A stretch of DNA of 64,000 nt from Bact-08 sp964533215 (GTDB lineage: Bacteria > Bacteroidota > Bacteroidia > Bacteroidales > UBA932): assembly GCA_964533215.1 (NCBI GenBank), contig CAZHLJ010000003.1:62001-126000 (forward strand). The letters run 5' to 3'. Made by a program: the position numbers and the translations under genes. Shown here one piece after another: positions 53,182 to 63,404 of this stretch (its first letter is position 1; each line of letters starts with the position of its first letter). The notes under the pieces were generated by a model that was given only the letters and a program-made list of their open reading frames with translations, was not told the DNA's origin and ran no database searches.

Positions 53182-54395
53182 TCCACTTTTGAACATACTA
53201 GAATTTTTCGTACTCCACTATTAAGAGTACATCCAAAAATATAACAATCACCGCCATCATTTATCTTCAATATTTTTTTCAGTTCTTCAGGGGTAACTGG
53301 AAAATTTCTGGTTGAGATATTTGCTTTTGGATACTTCTTCCTCAGATTTTTAAGAACCTCTTTCTTGAAATCAAACACCTCCTTTATATCAAATACCCTT
53401 CCTGGGAAGTCCTTTACGATAGATTCAGATGTGTATAAATGGGTATTTATATGCAGTTTGTATATGCCATAATGTTCTCCCAAGGATTTGAAAGCCCCTG
53501 CTTTAAGTATACTGGAGTTTGGTTCATAAAGATAGGTTAAGAGTTTATCATCGGAATACTGAGAAATGGCATCACTTTCGTCTGAAAAATTAAAATCGAA
53601 AGTCTCTTTTTTATCACCTTTGCAGAAATTTACTGTAAAAACACTCACCTTTTCTTGTGAAAAAGAAACTGGGTCCTGGCTTTTTTTTAGCAGGAAAAGA
53701 AGCTCTTTGCACTCATTGTTGACAGAGATAACATGCACCTCGGATATTTCCTTTATTTGCCTTATCGTTGCAGAAATATCAGCCATTGGAGAGATTTTTA
53801 TCAGAATGTTATTTGTAATCTTGAACAGTAGATCTTTAATTGTCAGGATATTTGGCTGGTAATCTTCTATCGCATATACTCTTTTTTTGTTTTCATCTCT
53901 CCTGGCAGGATCGAGGTAGATAATATCTGCATAGGGTACTAAACTAGTGATATCAGAAATGTCATTCTCAGATATCTCCATGTTTACAACACTTATATTG
54001 TGAGCATCAAGAACGGCAAAATTGTTCCTGGCCGCTTCGCACAGCTCCTTATTTCTCTCGAAATAAAATAGATGTAAAGCACTTTTAGATAAGAAATATG
54101 AATCAACTCCAAGACCTCCGGTAAGATCTGCGACAACTCCGCCGTTCACGAATCTTCTTTTGTAATTGGCTGTAATCTCAGAACTTGCTTGTTCCAAAGA
54201 TAAGTTGACAGGGAAATACAGATCAGTTACATTTTCCCAGGATGGTACCTTTTTTGAAATTTTCCTTTTGGCGATAATCATGTTCACAGCTAGCCTTACA
54301 TCAATATCAGGATATCTGGAAGATGATAGAAGCACTCTTTGAACATCATCATTTAAGTGTTCCTTGACGAATTCTGATAATCTGATATCAATCAT
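53178..54395 (-). CDS. Class I SAM methyltransferase with THUMP-like domain
   Basis: The 405-residue protein has a SAM-binding motif VADLTGGLGVDSYFLSK (about 88-104), an acidic strand IIYLDPARRDENKKRVYAIE and a C-terminal THUMP-like region (about 330-405: SIVKDFPGRVFDIKEVFDFK). It is probably an RNA methyltransferase, but the substrate is not defined. Its stop overlaps the RNase G stop. Confidence 0.82.
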   Translation of the reverse strand: MIDIRLSEFVKEHLNDDVQRVLLSSSRYPDIDVRLAVNMIIAKRKISKKVPSWENVTDLYFPVNLSLEQASSEITANYKRRFVNGGVVADLTGGLGVDSYFLSKSALHLFYFERNKELCEAARNNFAVLDAHNISVVNMEISENDISDITSLVPYADIIYLDPARRDENKKRVYAIEDYQPNILTIKDLLFKITNNILIKISPMADISATIRQIKEISEVHVISVNNECKELLFLLKKSQDPVSFSQEKVSVFTVNFCKGDKKETFDFNFSDESDAISQYSDDKLLTYLYEPNSSILKAGAFKSLGEHYGIYKLHINTHLYTSESIVKDFPGRVFDIKEVFDFKKEVLKNLRKKYPKANISTRNFPVTPEELKKILKINDGGDCYIFGCTLNSGVRKILVCSKVD

Positions 54396-54403
54396 ATGAT
54401 GCT

Positions 54404-55756
54404 CTATTTTTGATATATTTTTAACAAGTTATTGCTCAATTTATTAAAACGCCATAAAAAAAGAGTAGCTGCAAAAAACAATCCAAGCAAAAGACCGATC
54501 CAAACACCAATGGCACCAAACCCAAGGACAGGTCCACATAGGTAACCAAGTGGAAGACAAACAAGATAGTAGGAGATAATTGAAAGGAGTAGGGGTATTC
54601 TTACATCTGAGAGAGCCCTCAGACAGGCAAGGCATGATAGCTGAATGGCATCGAAAATCTGAAATAATGCTGCTATAATTAAAAGTTTTGAAGCCAGAGA
54701 TATGACTTCTGGATCGTTTGTGAAAATATATGGAATCTCTTTTCGGAACAGAATATATGTTATGCCAAATAATGACATTATAACAACATTAAGATGAATT
54801 GCTGAAAAACCGGCAATTCTCAGAGATCTGTAATCGCCGTATCCATATTGATGAGACACTCTTATTGTTGCGGCTGCACCCACACCTAGAGCAAGCATGA
54901 ACGAGAAACTGCTCATACTCATTGCAACCTGATGTGAGGCAAGCGAAACAGCTCCATTCCATCCGACCATTATTGCACTTAGACTAAAAGCGGTTATCTC
55001 TACAAGATTCTGAAACGATAAAGGGATAGATGTTGAGAGAATCTCTTTTACCATGTCCATCCTGATAATAGGTTTGGTGAAAAATTTAAGGTATTTGTTG
55101 TATTTTCCTGTTTTAAACAGGAGTATGATAAAGCACACCAACATTAAGTAACGGCTTATCAAAGATGCGGTGGCAGAACCTTTTACACCCATTGGCTCAA
55201 ACCCAAGATGCCCAAAAATGAGCACCCAGTTAAGAAATATATTAATCAAGTTACCAAAAATGGTAATATACATGGCGTATTTTGTAACTCCGATTCCTTC
55301 TGAGAATTGCCTGATTCCAAAAAACAGTAGGAATGGCAGCATTGAAAAGAGGATTATGAAATAAAAATCTTTTGCATATTCTACTACCTCCTCTGGCTGA
55401 CCCATAGAACTTATAAAAAAGCTTGCTGCAAACATGACTGCTGTGAGAATAATGGCGATAACAGTATTAATAATGAGTGAGTTTTGCAACAGTATCCCGA
55501 CTCTTTTATGATCTCCTTTTCCAAAACTTTGCCCTACATGAGGTGTGAGACCTTGTGTAAATCCAATTCCGAATACCATACCGAGAATAATTATAGAGTT
55601 GGCAAACGAAACCCCGGCTAGTTGGACTGTACCCAAATGGCCAACCATAATGTTGTCTGTTAGTTGCACTGCAACTTGTCCTGCCTGTGTAAGCATTACA
55701 GGTATTGCAACTTTTAAATTTCTTTTGTAGAAAGGAATGTACTCTCTTAAATTCAT
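54404..55756 (-). CDS. MATE-family efflux transporter
   Basis: The protein of 450 residues has about twelve membrane helices and the MATE features AIPVMLTQAGQVAVQLTDN, MVGHLGTVQLAGVSFANSI, SLASHQVAMSMSSFSFMLAL and GVGAAATIRVSHQYG. MATE proteins export cationic compounds using Na+ or H+ gradients. I chose the ATG at 55756; an ATG 14 codons upstream (55798) is possible, but a -7 box TATATTTG (55761-55768) lies between. The substrate is unknown. Confidence 0.88.
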   Translation of the reverse strand: MNLREYIPFYKRNLKVAIPVMLTQAGQVAVQLTDNIMVGHLGTVQLAGVSFANSIIILGMVFGIGFTQGLTPHVGQSFGKGDHKRVGILLQNSLIINTVIAIILTAVMFAASFFISSMGQPEEVVEYAKDFYFIILFSMLPFLLFFGIRQFSEGIGVTKYAMYITIFGNLINIFLNWVLIFGHLGFEPMGVKGSATASLISRYLMLVCFIILLFKTGKYNKYLKFFTKPIIRMDMVKEILSTSIPLSFQNLVEITAFSLSAIMVGWNGAVSLASHQVAMSMSSFSFMLALGVGAAATIRVSHQYGYGDYRSLRIAGFSAIHLNVVIMSLFGITYILFRKEIPYIFTNDPEVISLASKLLIIAALFQIFDAIQLSCLACLRALSDVRIPLLLSIISYYLVCLPLGYLCGPVLGFGAIGVWIGLLLGLFFAATLFLWRFNKLSNNLLKIYQK

Positions 55757-55836
55757 AGTGCAAATATACTCCACTTTGCACGATTGCACATTTTTCATTA
55801 GATTTGTTTAGATGTATCACTAATATTTAATGAAAT

Positions 55837-57576
55837 ATGTCAAGTTATAAGGATGTCGCCCAATCCTGGCTGATGGGAAATTACGATGAGGAGACAAAAG
55901 ATGAAATCAGAAAGTTGATGAAGTATAATCCTAAGGAACTGGAGGAGTCTTTTTATAAAAATCTGGAATTTGGGACCGGTGGACTTAGAGGAATAATGGG
56001 TGTGGGGACAAACAGAATGAATCTATACACTGTTGGAATGGCTACTCAAGGGCTTGCAAATTATATGAAAGCATCCTTTGGCAATAAACAACTGTCTGTT
56101 GCAATCGCTTTTGACTGTCGCAATAATAGTAGACTTTTTGCTAAAACCACTGCAAATGTATTTGCTGCCAACGGTTTTAAAGTGTTTCTTTTCAATGAGC
56201 TAAGGCCTACGCCAGAGTTGAGTTTCGCTATTAGATATCTTAATTGTGATGGCGGTGTTATGATTACAGCTTCCCATAATCCAAAGGAATATAATGGTTA
56301 CAAGGCTTACTGGAATGACGGGGCACAGATAACAGCACCTCATGATTCCAATATCATCAGGGAGGTTCTGAAGGTTCAGGAACCTTCTCAGGTGCAGTTT
56401 TCCGGAGGTGAGCAAAATATACATATGCTGGACAATGAGATGGATGATGCATATCTAAAAGCAATCCTCTCTCTAACGCTGTCACCTGATTTGGTGAAAA
56501 AAAATAAGGATCTCACAATCGTATTCACACCTCTTCATGGGACAGGAGTGAAAATAGTCCCTGAGGCCCTTACAAAGATTGGCTTTGACAATATAATTCA
56601 TATTCGGGAGCAAGATGTTACAGATGGGAATTTTCCTACGGTTGCTTCGCCCAACCCTGAAGAACCTTCTGCATTGCAAATGGCTCTTGAAAAAGCAGAT
56701 GAGGTGAGTGCAGACTTGGTTATGGCTACCGATCCGGATGCTGACAGATTAGGGGTCGCTGTCCGTGATATCAACGGCAAAATGGTCCTGCTTAATGGTA
56801 ATCAGACAGCCTCACTTTTAACATATTATATCCTCTCAAGGTGGCAAGAGCTTGGAAAGCTGAAACAAAGGAACGAGAACGACCATTTTTATATGGTAAA
56901 GACAATTGTTACTTCAGATTTGTTGAAAAGCATTGCTGATAAATTTGGGGTTGAAATGTTTAATGTACTTACAGGATTTAAATATATTGAAGAGGTCGTA
57001 AAGAAACTGGAGGGTAAAAGAGAGTTCATTGCAGGAGGGGAGGAGAGTTATGGTTTCAATGCCGGGGAGTTTGTAAGGGATAAGGATGCTGTGATTTCCA
57101 GTTGCCTTGTTGCAGAGGCTGCTGCATGGGCAGCAGAAAAGGGAAAGACTTTATATGAAATGTTGGTGGATATTTACGTGGAATTTGGTTTTTATAAGGA
57201 ACGTCTGTTATCGCTTACCAAAAAAGGCAAAGATGGGGTGGCAGAGATTCAATCGATGATGAAATATTTTAGGAGTGAGCCTATAAGGGAATTGGCTGGT
57301 TCACGTGTTATCTTTGTCCATGACTACAAATATTCAGAGACGACAGATCTAAGAAGCGGCATTAAAAGTAAGATAGATTTGCCGGAATCTGACGTAATTC
57401 AATTTGTAAGTGAGGATCAGTCTGTAGTTTCTGTGAGACCGTCAGGAACTGAGCCAAAGATTAAGTTCTATTTTGGAGTCAAGGGGGAACTGGATTGCAG
57501 GGAAAACTTTCATAAAGTCAATGTGGAACTGGATATAAAATTGGACAAACTTTCCGGTCAGATGTCTTCGCTTTAG
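55837..57576 (+). CDS. Phospho-sugar mutase (phosphoglucomutase/phosphomannomutase type)
   Basis: The 579-residue enzyme has the long phosphopentomutase/phosphoglucomutase layout: LEFGTGGLRGIMGVGTNRMN, TASHNPKEYNGYKAYW with Ser146, ATDPDADRLGVAV for magnesium, GGEESYGFNAGEFVRDKDAV and RPSGTEPKIKFYFG. It should convert glucose-1-phosphate and glucose-6-phosphate; activity on mannose or pentose phosphates is possible. Its stop overlaps the convergent kinase stop by 4 nt. A second mutase of different type lies at 10166. Confidence 0.9.
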   Translation: MSSYKDVAQSWLMGNYDEETKDEIRKLMKYNPKELEESFYKNLEFGTGGLRGIMGVGTNRMNLYTVGMATQGLANYMKASFGNKQLSVAIAFDCRNNSRLFAKTTANVFAANGFKVFLFNELRPTPELSFAIRYLNCDGGVMITASHNPKEYNGYKAYWNDGAQITAPHDSNIIREVLKVQEPSQVQFSGGEQNIHMLDNEMDDAYLKAILSLTLSPDLVKKNKDLTIVFTPLHGTGVKIVPEALTKIGFDNIIHIREQDVTDGNFPTVASPNPEEPSALQMALEKADEVSADLVMATDPDADRLGVAVRDINGKMVLLNGNQTASLLTYYILSRWQELGKLKQRNENDHFYMVKTIVTSDLLKSIADKFGVEMFNVLTGFKYIEEVVKKLEGKREFIAGGEESYGFNAGEFVRDKDAVISSCLVAEAAAWAAEKGKTLYEMLVDIYVEFGFYKERLLSLTKKGKDGVAEIQSMMKYFRSEPIRELAGSRVIFVHDYKYSETTDLRSGIKSKIDLPESDVIQFVSEDQSVVSVRPSGTEPKIKFYFGVKGELDCRENFHKVNVELDIKLDKLSGQMSSL

Positions 57577-60500
57577 GACGTGTATTTTTTTAATATTGCA
57601 AATAAATCCTTTTTTACTATTGGTTTTGACAGATAATCATCAAAGCCTTCGTCAAGAGCTTTCTCCTTATCTCCCGTAAACGCATATGCTGTCTGCGCGA
57701 TAACTGTGACATGGGAGTTTATGGCCTTAATGATTCTTGTAGCTTGTGAGCCACTCATTTCAGGCATTCTTATATCCATTAGGATGAGGCTTATATCCGT
57801 ATTTTGCTCGAAGAGATCTACCGCTTCCTTACCGTTTTTGGCAAAAAACAGCTCAAAATTAAAGGGCATCAAAAGTGTTTTTAGATAAAGGGCATTTATC
57901 TCCTCATCTTCTGCGATCAGTATCTTTATTGGTTTTGTAGTTACTTTATCGCTTAAGTGCAAATTGATTTCCGATTTGGTATCTATATCGTTTTCCGTTG
58001 GTTTTTGGATTTCAAAAGGTATTGTGAATGTAAATCTTGATCCTCTTCCAAGTTCTGATTCAACAAATATCCTTCCGCCCAACAATTCTACATAGGCTTT
58101 AACTATTGACAGCCCCAATCCAGCACCTTCATATGTCCTCACAGATTCGGATTCGGCCTGAATGAACCGTTCAAATATTATATCCAACTTCTCCTTTGGA
58201 ATGCCAATGCCTGTGTCTTGTACAGAAAATACAACGCAGTCTGTCTCTTTGCGGACGCTGACATTTATCTCACCCTTGATTGAGTACTTGATTGAATTTT
58301 TAATAAGATTTGTAAGAGTTGCGTAAATCTTTTCGTAATCGGATTTTATCTCCAGGTTGTATACAGAATTATCGATTTTAAGAGAGATTCTCATCTTCTT
58401 TTTTTCAACCTCAGGTCTGAAAAAATTGACTACGTCAGATGCAATCTGGTCGACAAAAAAAGAGGATTTTTTTAGAGTCACAACACCTGCCTCTATTTTA
58501 GAAATATCAATTATATCGTTGATTGTACTGAGCATTCTCTGACTGCTCTTTTCGATTATGTCAAAGTAAAGATTTTTCTCTTCACCGGTCGTATCCGGAT
58601 CTCTCAGCAATCCGAGGAAACCCATGATGCCATTCATTGGAGTCCTGATTTCATGTGAAATGTTCTGTAAAAATGAGGTTTTAAGTCTATCGCTCTCTTC
58701 TGCCTTGTCTCTAGCTTCAATTAATTGTGTGATTATTTTCTTTCTGTCAGTTATATCTTCTTTTACAGCAACATAGTGGCTTATTTTGTAGTCGTCATCG
58801 AAAATAGGTGAGATGGATATGTCTTCCCAGAAAAACTCTCCATTTTTCTTTTTGTTTTTAAATTCTCCTCTCCATTCTTTTCCAGAGCGAATTGTTTTCC
58901 ACAAGTTCTCATATTGTGATTCAGGAGTTGTTCCAGATTTGAGAATTCTTGGATTTAATCCAATCACCTCTTCGTATGAATAACCGGTAATGGATGTGAA
59001 TTTCGGATTAACATACTCAATATTTCCATTAACATCTGTTATAACAACAGAGGCTGGGCTTTCAGTTACAGCTTTAGTCAACTTCAAAGCATTCTCTTCT
59101 GCATTTTTCTTATCAAGGAAAATACAGATTTCATTTGCTACCAGCTCCAGAATTTCTATATCAGCACGACTAAGGGCGTTAGGATTCTCAAAATTCTGTA
59201 CTACAATGGCACCTATTGTACCTCCTTCGCTTTTGAACGGAACTCCTAACCAAACTTCGGCCATTGTTCCTAGAAGTTTAATCTTTCCTGAATTGGAAAG
59301 ATTAATGATTTCCTGTTTATTTATAAATACTGGTTTATTTTCTTTAATGGTATAACCTGTCAGAGACCCTTCAGCCGGCCAGTTTTCAATATTTTCTATT
59401 TCATCAGAAATGCCTCCAAGTGAACACATGCCTGTTTTCTCATCCAAGAAAGCGACATATAGACTGTTTGCAGGGATTATTGAATTTATCTCATTACAGA
59501 TTACTGTATGAAATTCGATGAAATTCTTACAACTGATAATAGAGTAAGCGAGATTTCTCTGCATTTGCAGCAGGATCTCATTTCTATTCATCTCGGTAAT
59601 ATCCTGGGCACTTAGCAGAATTGTCCTCTCTTTCTCGTTCTCACCTTCCAATATCCTGAATTTATGGTCAATCAACTTGTATTCACCAGATTTAGTACGA
59701 ACCTGAGCTACAAATTTCACCTCATTGTTTCGCATCAGATGATTGAAAAGGGCAACTTTGATTCTATCCAGCTCGTTAGGGTGGAACAAGTCGAAACAAT
59801 TGATTCCCAGCAGCTCATTGTTGTCGTAACCTAATACATCCTTATAGACTCTGTTATAATATATGAACTTTCCATCAAGCGAAAACTGTCCAATAAGGTT
59901 GAAACTGTTTTCAATAATAGTCCTGTATTTTAGCTCATTTTCCTTAATTATGTTCGATTTTTCAATCAGTTCCAGTTTCTGTCTCTCCTGTTCCTTCTCG
60001 TAATTTTTGAGGTTGGTAATGTCCTGATACATGAATGCTACCTTTTTGACCCTCCCCTTAAATGTTATTGGAAAAGCAATTAAGCTAAGATATTTTTTTT
60101 CTCCTGAATAGTTGAAATAGCTTGGGCTGAATATCATTTCAGAAAGAAAGACATTTTTATCAGTCATTACTTTATCCAGAATTTTATCCCAGGCAAGACG
60201 CTTTGACCTTCTATCAGTAAGAATATTGAATTTTCCAATTTTGTCCTTTGGAATGTTGAATAACGTGTCAAAGGCTTTGTTTACTTTATCTGTCGTGCCA
60301 TTTGTATTGACCAACTGTATGCTGGACGGCGACTGTTCAAAAAAAGCATTGGCATATACTTCACTCTCTTCAGCTTGCTCTTTTGCTGCAATCAGTTCCA
60401 ATCTCTGCAAGTTTCTGAACATGTACATTCCCAAAGCCGACGCAGTGTTCAGTAGTATATTTGCCTCACTTTCACTCCAATTATATTGATTTTTGCAGCT

Positions 60501-61469
60501 ATCTAAACCAATGATACCCCAACATTTTTCGTTAACGAATATCGGTAAAACTATAATTGACATGACTCCCTCACTCTTGAGAAAATCTCTCTCAACCTGC
60601 GGTAAATCATCAACATTTCCTTTGATCGGCACACCTTTGGATATCCATGAATACCACCTTTCATATAGTTTGTCAGAATTCATTCCAAAATTAGATAACT
60701 GTGAATCACGTTTGGGAATGTCATCTTTGGTCTTTTCAAACCGTTGCCGTAACTTCACAGAGGAAGAGCCATCGTGGATAAACTCATAGATATAAGTACG
60801 GTCTTGGTTTGTAGCTTCTTCAATAATGTCCAGGACTTGCTTTACTGCATCTTCAAAATTGATATTTGAAATAAGAGCCTGACTTGCCTTTGAGGAGGCT
60901 TCCATCAAAGCCCGTATCTTTATATTGTTGCTTTCCTGTAAGTCGTTATCCCTCATTCTTTTATCTTCATTCCCAGTCAATGCTCCTATAATGCCAATCG
61001 CTCTTAGGTTATTATCGCTGGGAATAAATTTTTTTTCGTAAAAGAGACAAAGAATACCAAGAAACTCTCCTTCAGAACGGATTGGTTTTCCTATATATGT
61101 TGTTAATTTACCTGATTTAATGAATTCATTGTTTATTGAGTACGGACTGTCGGTAAGGTCAGAAATAACAGTTTCCCTATCTGAACTCTTATTTACAATT
61201 TCTTTGCAGAAAGACCATTTTGAAAAGTCAATTTCAGCCAGATCCTTTCTGGCAAAATATTGACCGATAGGTCTAATGCTATTTTTTTCAAACCGGTTAT
61301 AAACAACTATGGAAGCATTTGTCAACTCTCCACAAAGTCGCGTAAGTTTTATTACATTCGACTTATGATCAGGCCCGAGTTCCAGCAGAGCTCTATGAAT
61401 TGATTCCAGTACAGATAATTCTTCATATCTTTCGGCACACATATCTTTGCTTCTTTCTGAAATATCCAT
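57573..61469 (-). CDS. Hybrid sensor histidine kinase with GAF, PAS and receiver domains
   Basis: The 1298-residue protein has no membrane helix. In order I see GAF (about 20-165), GAF (about 190-360), PAS (about 370-490), PAS (about 510-625), GAF (about 640-790), PAS (about 795-915), HisKA with FLQNISHEIRTPMNGI (His939), HATPase (Asn1058, DTGIGIP 1085-1091, GAGLGL) and a C-terminal receiver (phosphoacceptor Asp1232, Lys1282). It is thus a soluble multi-signal phosphorelay kinase. No HPt protein or response regulator is nearby. Its stop overlaps the mutase stop. Confidence 0.9.
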   Translation of the reverse strand: MDISERSKDMCAERYEELSVLESIHRALLELGPDHKSNVIKLTRLCGELTNASIVVYNRFEKNSIRPIGQYFARKDLAEIDFSKWSFCKEIVNKSSDRETVISDLTDSPYSINNEFIKSGKLTTYIGKPIRSEGEFLGILCLFYEKKFIPSDNNLRAIGIIGALTGNEDKRMRDNDLQESNNIKIRALMEASSKASQALISNINFEDAVKQVLDIIEEATNQDRTYIYEFIHDGSSSVKLRQRFEKTKDDIPKRDSQLSNFGMNSDKLYERWYSWISKGVPIKGNVDDLPQVERDFLKSEGVMSIIVLPIFVNEKCWGIIGLDSCKNQYNWSESEANILLNTASALGMYMFRNLQRLELIAAKEQAEESEVYANAFFEQSPSSIQLVNTNGTTDKVNKAFDTLFNIPKDKIGKFNILTDRRSKRLAWDKILDKVMTDKNVFLSEMIFSPSYFNYSGEKKYLSLIAFPITFKGRVKKVAFMYQDITNLKNYEKEQERQKLELIEKSNIIKENELKYRTIIENSFNLIGQFSLDGKFIYYNRVYKDVLGYDNNELLGINCFDLFHPNELDRIKVALFNHLMRNNEVKFVAQVRTKSGEYKLIDHKFRILEGENEKERTILLSAQDITEMNRNEILLQMQRNLAYSIISCKNFIEFHTVICNEINSIIPANSLYVAFLDEKTGMCSLGGISDEIENIENWPAEGSLTGYTIKENKPVFINKQEIINLSNSGKIKLLGTMAEVWLGVPFKSEGGTIGAIVVQNFENPNALSRADIEILELVANEICIFLDKKNAEENALKLTKAVTESPASVVITDVNGNIEYVNPKFTSITGYSYEEVIGLNPRILKSGTTPESQYENLWKTIRSGKEWRGEFKNKKKNGEFFWEDISISPIFDDDYKISHYVAVKEDITDRKKIITQLIEARDKAEESDRLKTSFLQNISHEIRTPMNGIMGFLGLLRDPDTTGEEKNLYFDIIEKSSQRMLSTINDIIDISKIEAGVVTLKKSSFFVDQIASDVVNFFRPEVEKKKMRISLKIDNSVYNLEIKSDYEKIYATLTNLIKNSIKYSIKGEINVSVRKETDCVVFSVQDTGIGIPKEKLDIIFERFIQAESESVRTYEGAGLGLSIVKAYVELLGGRIFVESELGRGSRFTFTIPFEIQKPTENDIDTKSEINLHLSDKVTTKPIKILIAEDEEINALYLKTLLMPFNFELFFAKNGKEAVDLFEQNTDISLILMDIRMPEMSGSQATRIIKAINSHVTVIAQTAYAFTGDKEKALDEGFDDYLSKPIVKKDLFAILKKYTS

Positions 61470-61472
61470 TGG

Positions 61473-62222
61473 CTATCTCTTAACGAGTGATGTTAAATAA
61501 TTGAAAATATTTATAATTAAATAGAGGCAAAATACAATAAATAATGATAATGACCAGGTTATTCCAAGAATAATAACTGTTGAAAATAATACTAAAGAGA
61601 ACAATAATAATATTATTCTCAACTCGTTACCTTTCCACTTAAGAGATTTGAACTTTAAGGAGAACATTGGGATTTCGCTTATAAGTAGATAGGAGAGTAG
61701 TAAGGAAGCTGCAGGTATGAAGTATAAGGTGTTTAATAGATCATCAAAGCAGGTATTGTATGTTGAAAAATGCAGAAACATGCATATCAGGAGTGCATTT
61801 GCAGGCGTTGGCAAGCCTATGAAATTTTCACTCTGTCTGGTATCGACATTGAATTTAGCTAGCCTCAAGGCAGAGGCTATTGTAATAAGCAACGGGACAA
61901 ACATAAGTAATTCCAGCCATGCAGTGTCAAATCCTCCGGAAATCGAAGGGCTCACAAAAACATCCATCCTATGATAGAGTAAGATGGTAGGAGCAAGACC
62001 AAAACTGATCAAATCTGCCAGAGAGTCCAACTCCTTTCCCATGGGTGAATATGATTTCAAAAGCCGGGCTGAAAAACCGTCAAGAAAGTCACATACTGCA
62101 GCAGCCATTATCAGGTAGATCGAATATAGCTGATAACCTTGGAAGGCATAAATTACAGCAACTGTTCCAAAAAAAAGGTTGAAAGAGGTTATTGTATTTG
62201 GAATATGTTTTTTGATTCCCAT
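61473..62222 (-). CDS. pssA: CDP-diacylglycerol-serine O-phosphatidyltransferase
   Basis: The 249-residue membrane enzyme has the CDP-alcohol phosphotransferase motif in DFLDGFSARLL with SYSPMGKELDSLAD (the D-G-A-R-G-D-D pattern, about 46-70) and about six to seven helices. It makes phosphatidylserine, the precursor of phosphatidylethanolamine. The chain length and early position of the motif fit PssA. It is 3 nt downstream of the hybrid kinase gene on the minus strand, and the C1 peptidase gene is 21 nt upstream. Confidence 0.88.
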   Translation of the reverse strand: MGIKKHIPNTITSFNLFFGTVAVIYAFQGYQLYSIYLIMAAAVCDFLDGFSARLLKSYSPMGKELDSLADLISFGLAPTILLYHRMDVFVSPSISGGFDTAWLELLMFVPLLITIASALRLAKFNVDTRQSENFIGLPTPANALLICMFLHFSTYNTCFDDLLNTLYFIPAASLLLSYLLISEIPMFSLKFKSLKWKGNELRIILLLFSLVLFSTVIILGITWSLSLFIVFCLYLIINIFNYLTSLVKR

Positions 62223-62243
62223 TATGCTGGCATATTATTAATG

Positions 62244-63374
62244 TTACAGGCCCAGTTTCTTCCGTATCTCTTTTGGAATTGAGTTTACATTCACCATTAT
62301 AGATATACTCTTTGCTCTTACAAAGCTCTCTGACATATTTAGGTAGCCTCCTGATTTGTTGCTTTCCGGACCCCAGGAGTTTTTGGTAATATAGTATTTG
62401 GTTCCGTTCTGATCTTTTACAATTCCGGTCAATAGCATCAAATGATCATCTTCTGTTTCAAAAGTTTCATATCCCTTTTGTCTGTTCTCCTGGGTTACCT
62501 TAATCTCAGGATAGGTCTTCTCAAACTTAACAACATTATTCAACTCGTCTACGGAGGATACCTCTGGATTTATTGCAATACCGCTTTTATGAGAAAAACC
62601 AGGTTCACTGATATCGCCGTCCCAAGCTATAGAATATCCTTTAAGAAGCGCATTGTCAATAACTTCCATAAATTCATCGAGAGGCAGGTTATATAACCTG
62701 CCAGAGTCCCAGTTATCAGGGATTTCTAGTACAGAGGCTTTATAAAACGGGATATGAGAAAAACTTGTAATTTCCACATAATCTGACATATTTAGCCCAA
62801 GACTCTCTGCAAAGCTTTTAGGAGAGTACTCTTTTCCTTTATATGTAAATGTTTTAGGAAGAGGCCCAAGATATGTATCCAGTAAGCTGTTCATAAGCTT
62901 AGTGTACTCGGGACTTTTCTCTTTCATCTCAATGGCAACACCTGAAATAGCCTCGATAAACTTACTTAGCTCCTTATGGTTATTTACTTTTGAATCGTAT
63001 TGAATCCCGTTATATACCTCTTGTGGAACTATTCCATATTGTTCAAACATATTTGTGAACATATGGGCAATACTACCTTGCCCTATATTACCTTTTCCTC
63101 TTCTCAGGAAATTGTCGTTGATCCTTTTAATATAGTTATTGTAAACTATATACATCTCTGCAAGGTCAAATTCACCTTTTCCTGTCCGGATAAGTTCAGA
63201 TTCAATAAATGCTGCTGTGGCATAGCACCAGCAAGTTCCGCTCTTAGCCTGATCTTTTACCGGGGTGGAAGGATTTCTTACAACATCGGTGAAAACATAA
63301 CCTTGTCCATAAAGTAGATTTCCTGGGATGGAAATACTAAGCAGTACCAATAAGGCTAAAAATGTCTTTTTCAT
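62244..63374 (-). CDS. Secreted C1-family cysteine peptidase (bleomycin-hydrolase-like)
   Basis: The 376-residue protein has a signal peptide (about 1-23, ending LLYGQ) and the catalytic site VKDQAKSGTCWCYATAAFIE with the nucleophile cysteine, then the histidine in DDHLMLLTGI and the asparagine in ITKNSWGPE. It belongs to the C1B type (bleomycin hydrolase/PepC), but with a signal peptide it acts outside the cytoplasm. A second, similar gene follows upstream on the same strand. Its substrate is unknown. Confidence 0.88.
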   Translation of the reverse strand: MKKTFLALLVLLSISIPGNLLYGQGYVFTDVVRNPSTPVKDQAKSGTCWCYATAAFIESELIRTGKGEFDLAEMYIVYNNYIKRINDNFLRRGKGNIGQGSIAHMFTNMFEQYGIVPQEVYNGIQYDSKVNNHKELSKFIEAISGVAIEMKEKSPEYTKLMNSLLDTYLGPLPKTFTYKGKEYSPKSFAESLGLNMSDYVEITSFSHIPFYKASVLEIPDNWDSGRLYNLPLDEFMEVIDNALLKGYSIAWDGDISEPGFSHKSGIAINPEVSSVDELNNVVKFEKTYPEIKVTQENRQKGYETFETEDDHLMLLTGIVKDQNGTKYYITKNSWGPESNKSGGYLNMSESFVRAKSISIMVNVNSIPKEIRKKLGL

Positions 63375-63404
63375 AGTTTTAAGGGTTGATTTGGTGAATA
63401 AGGG

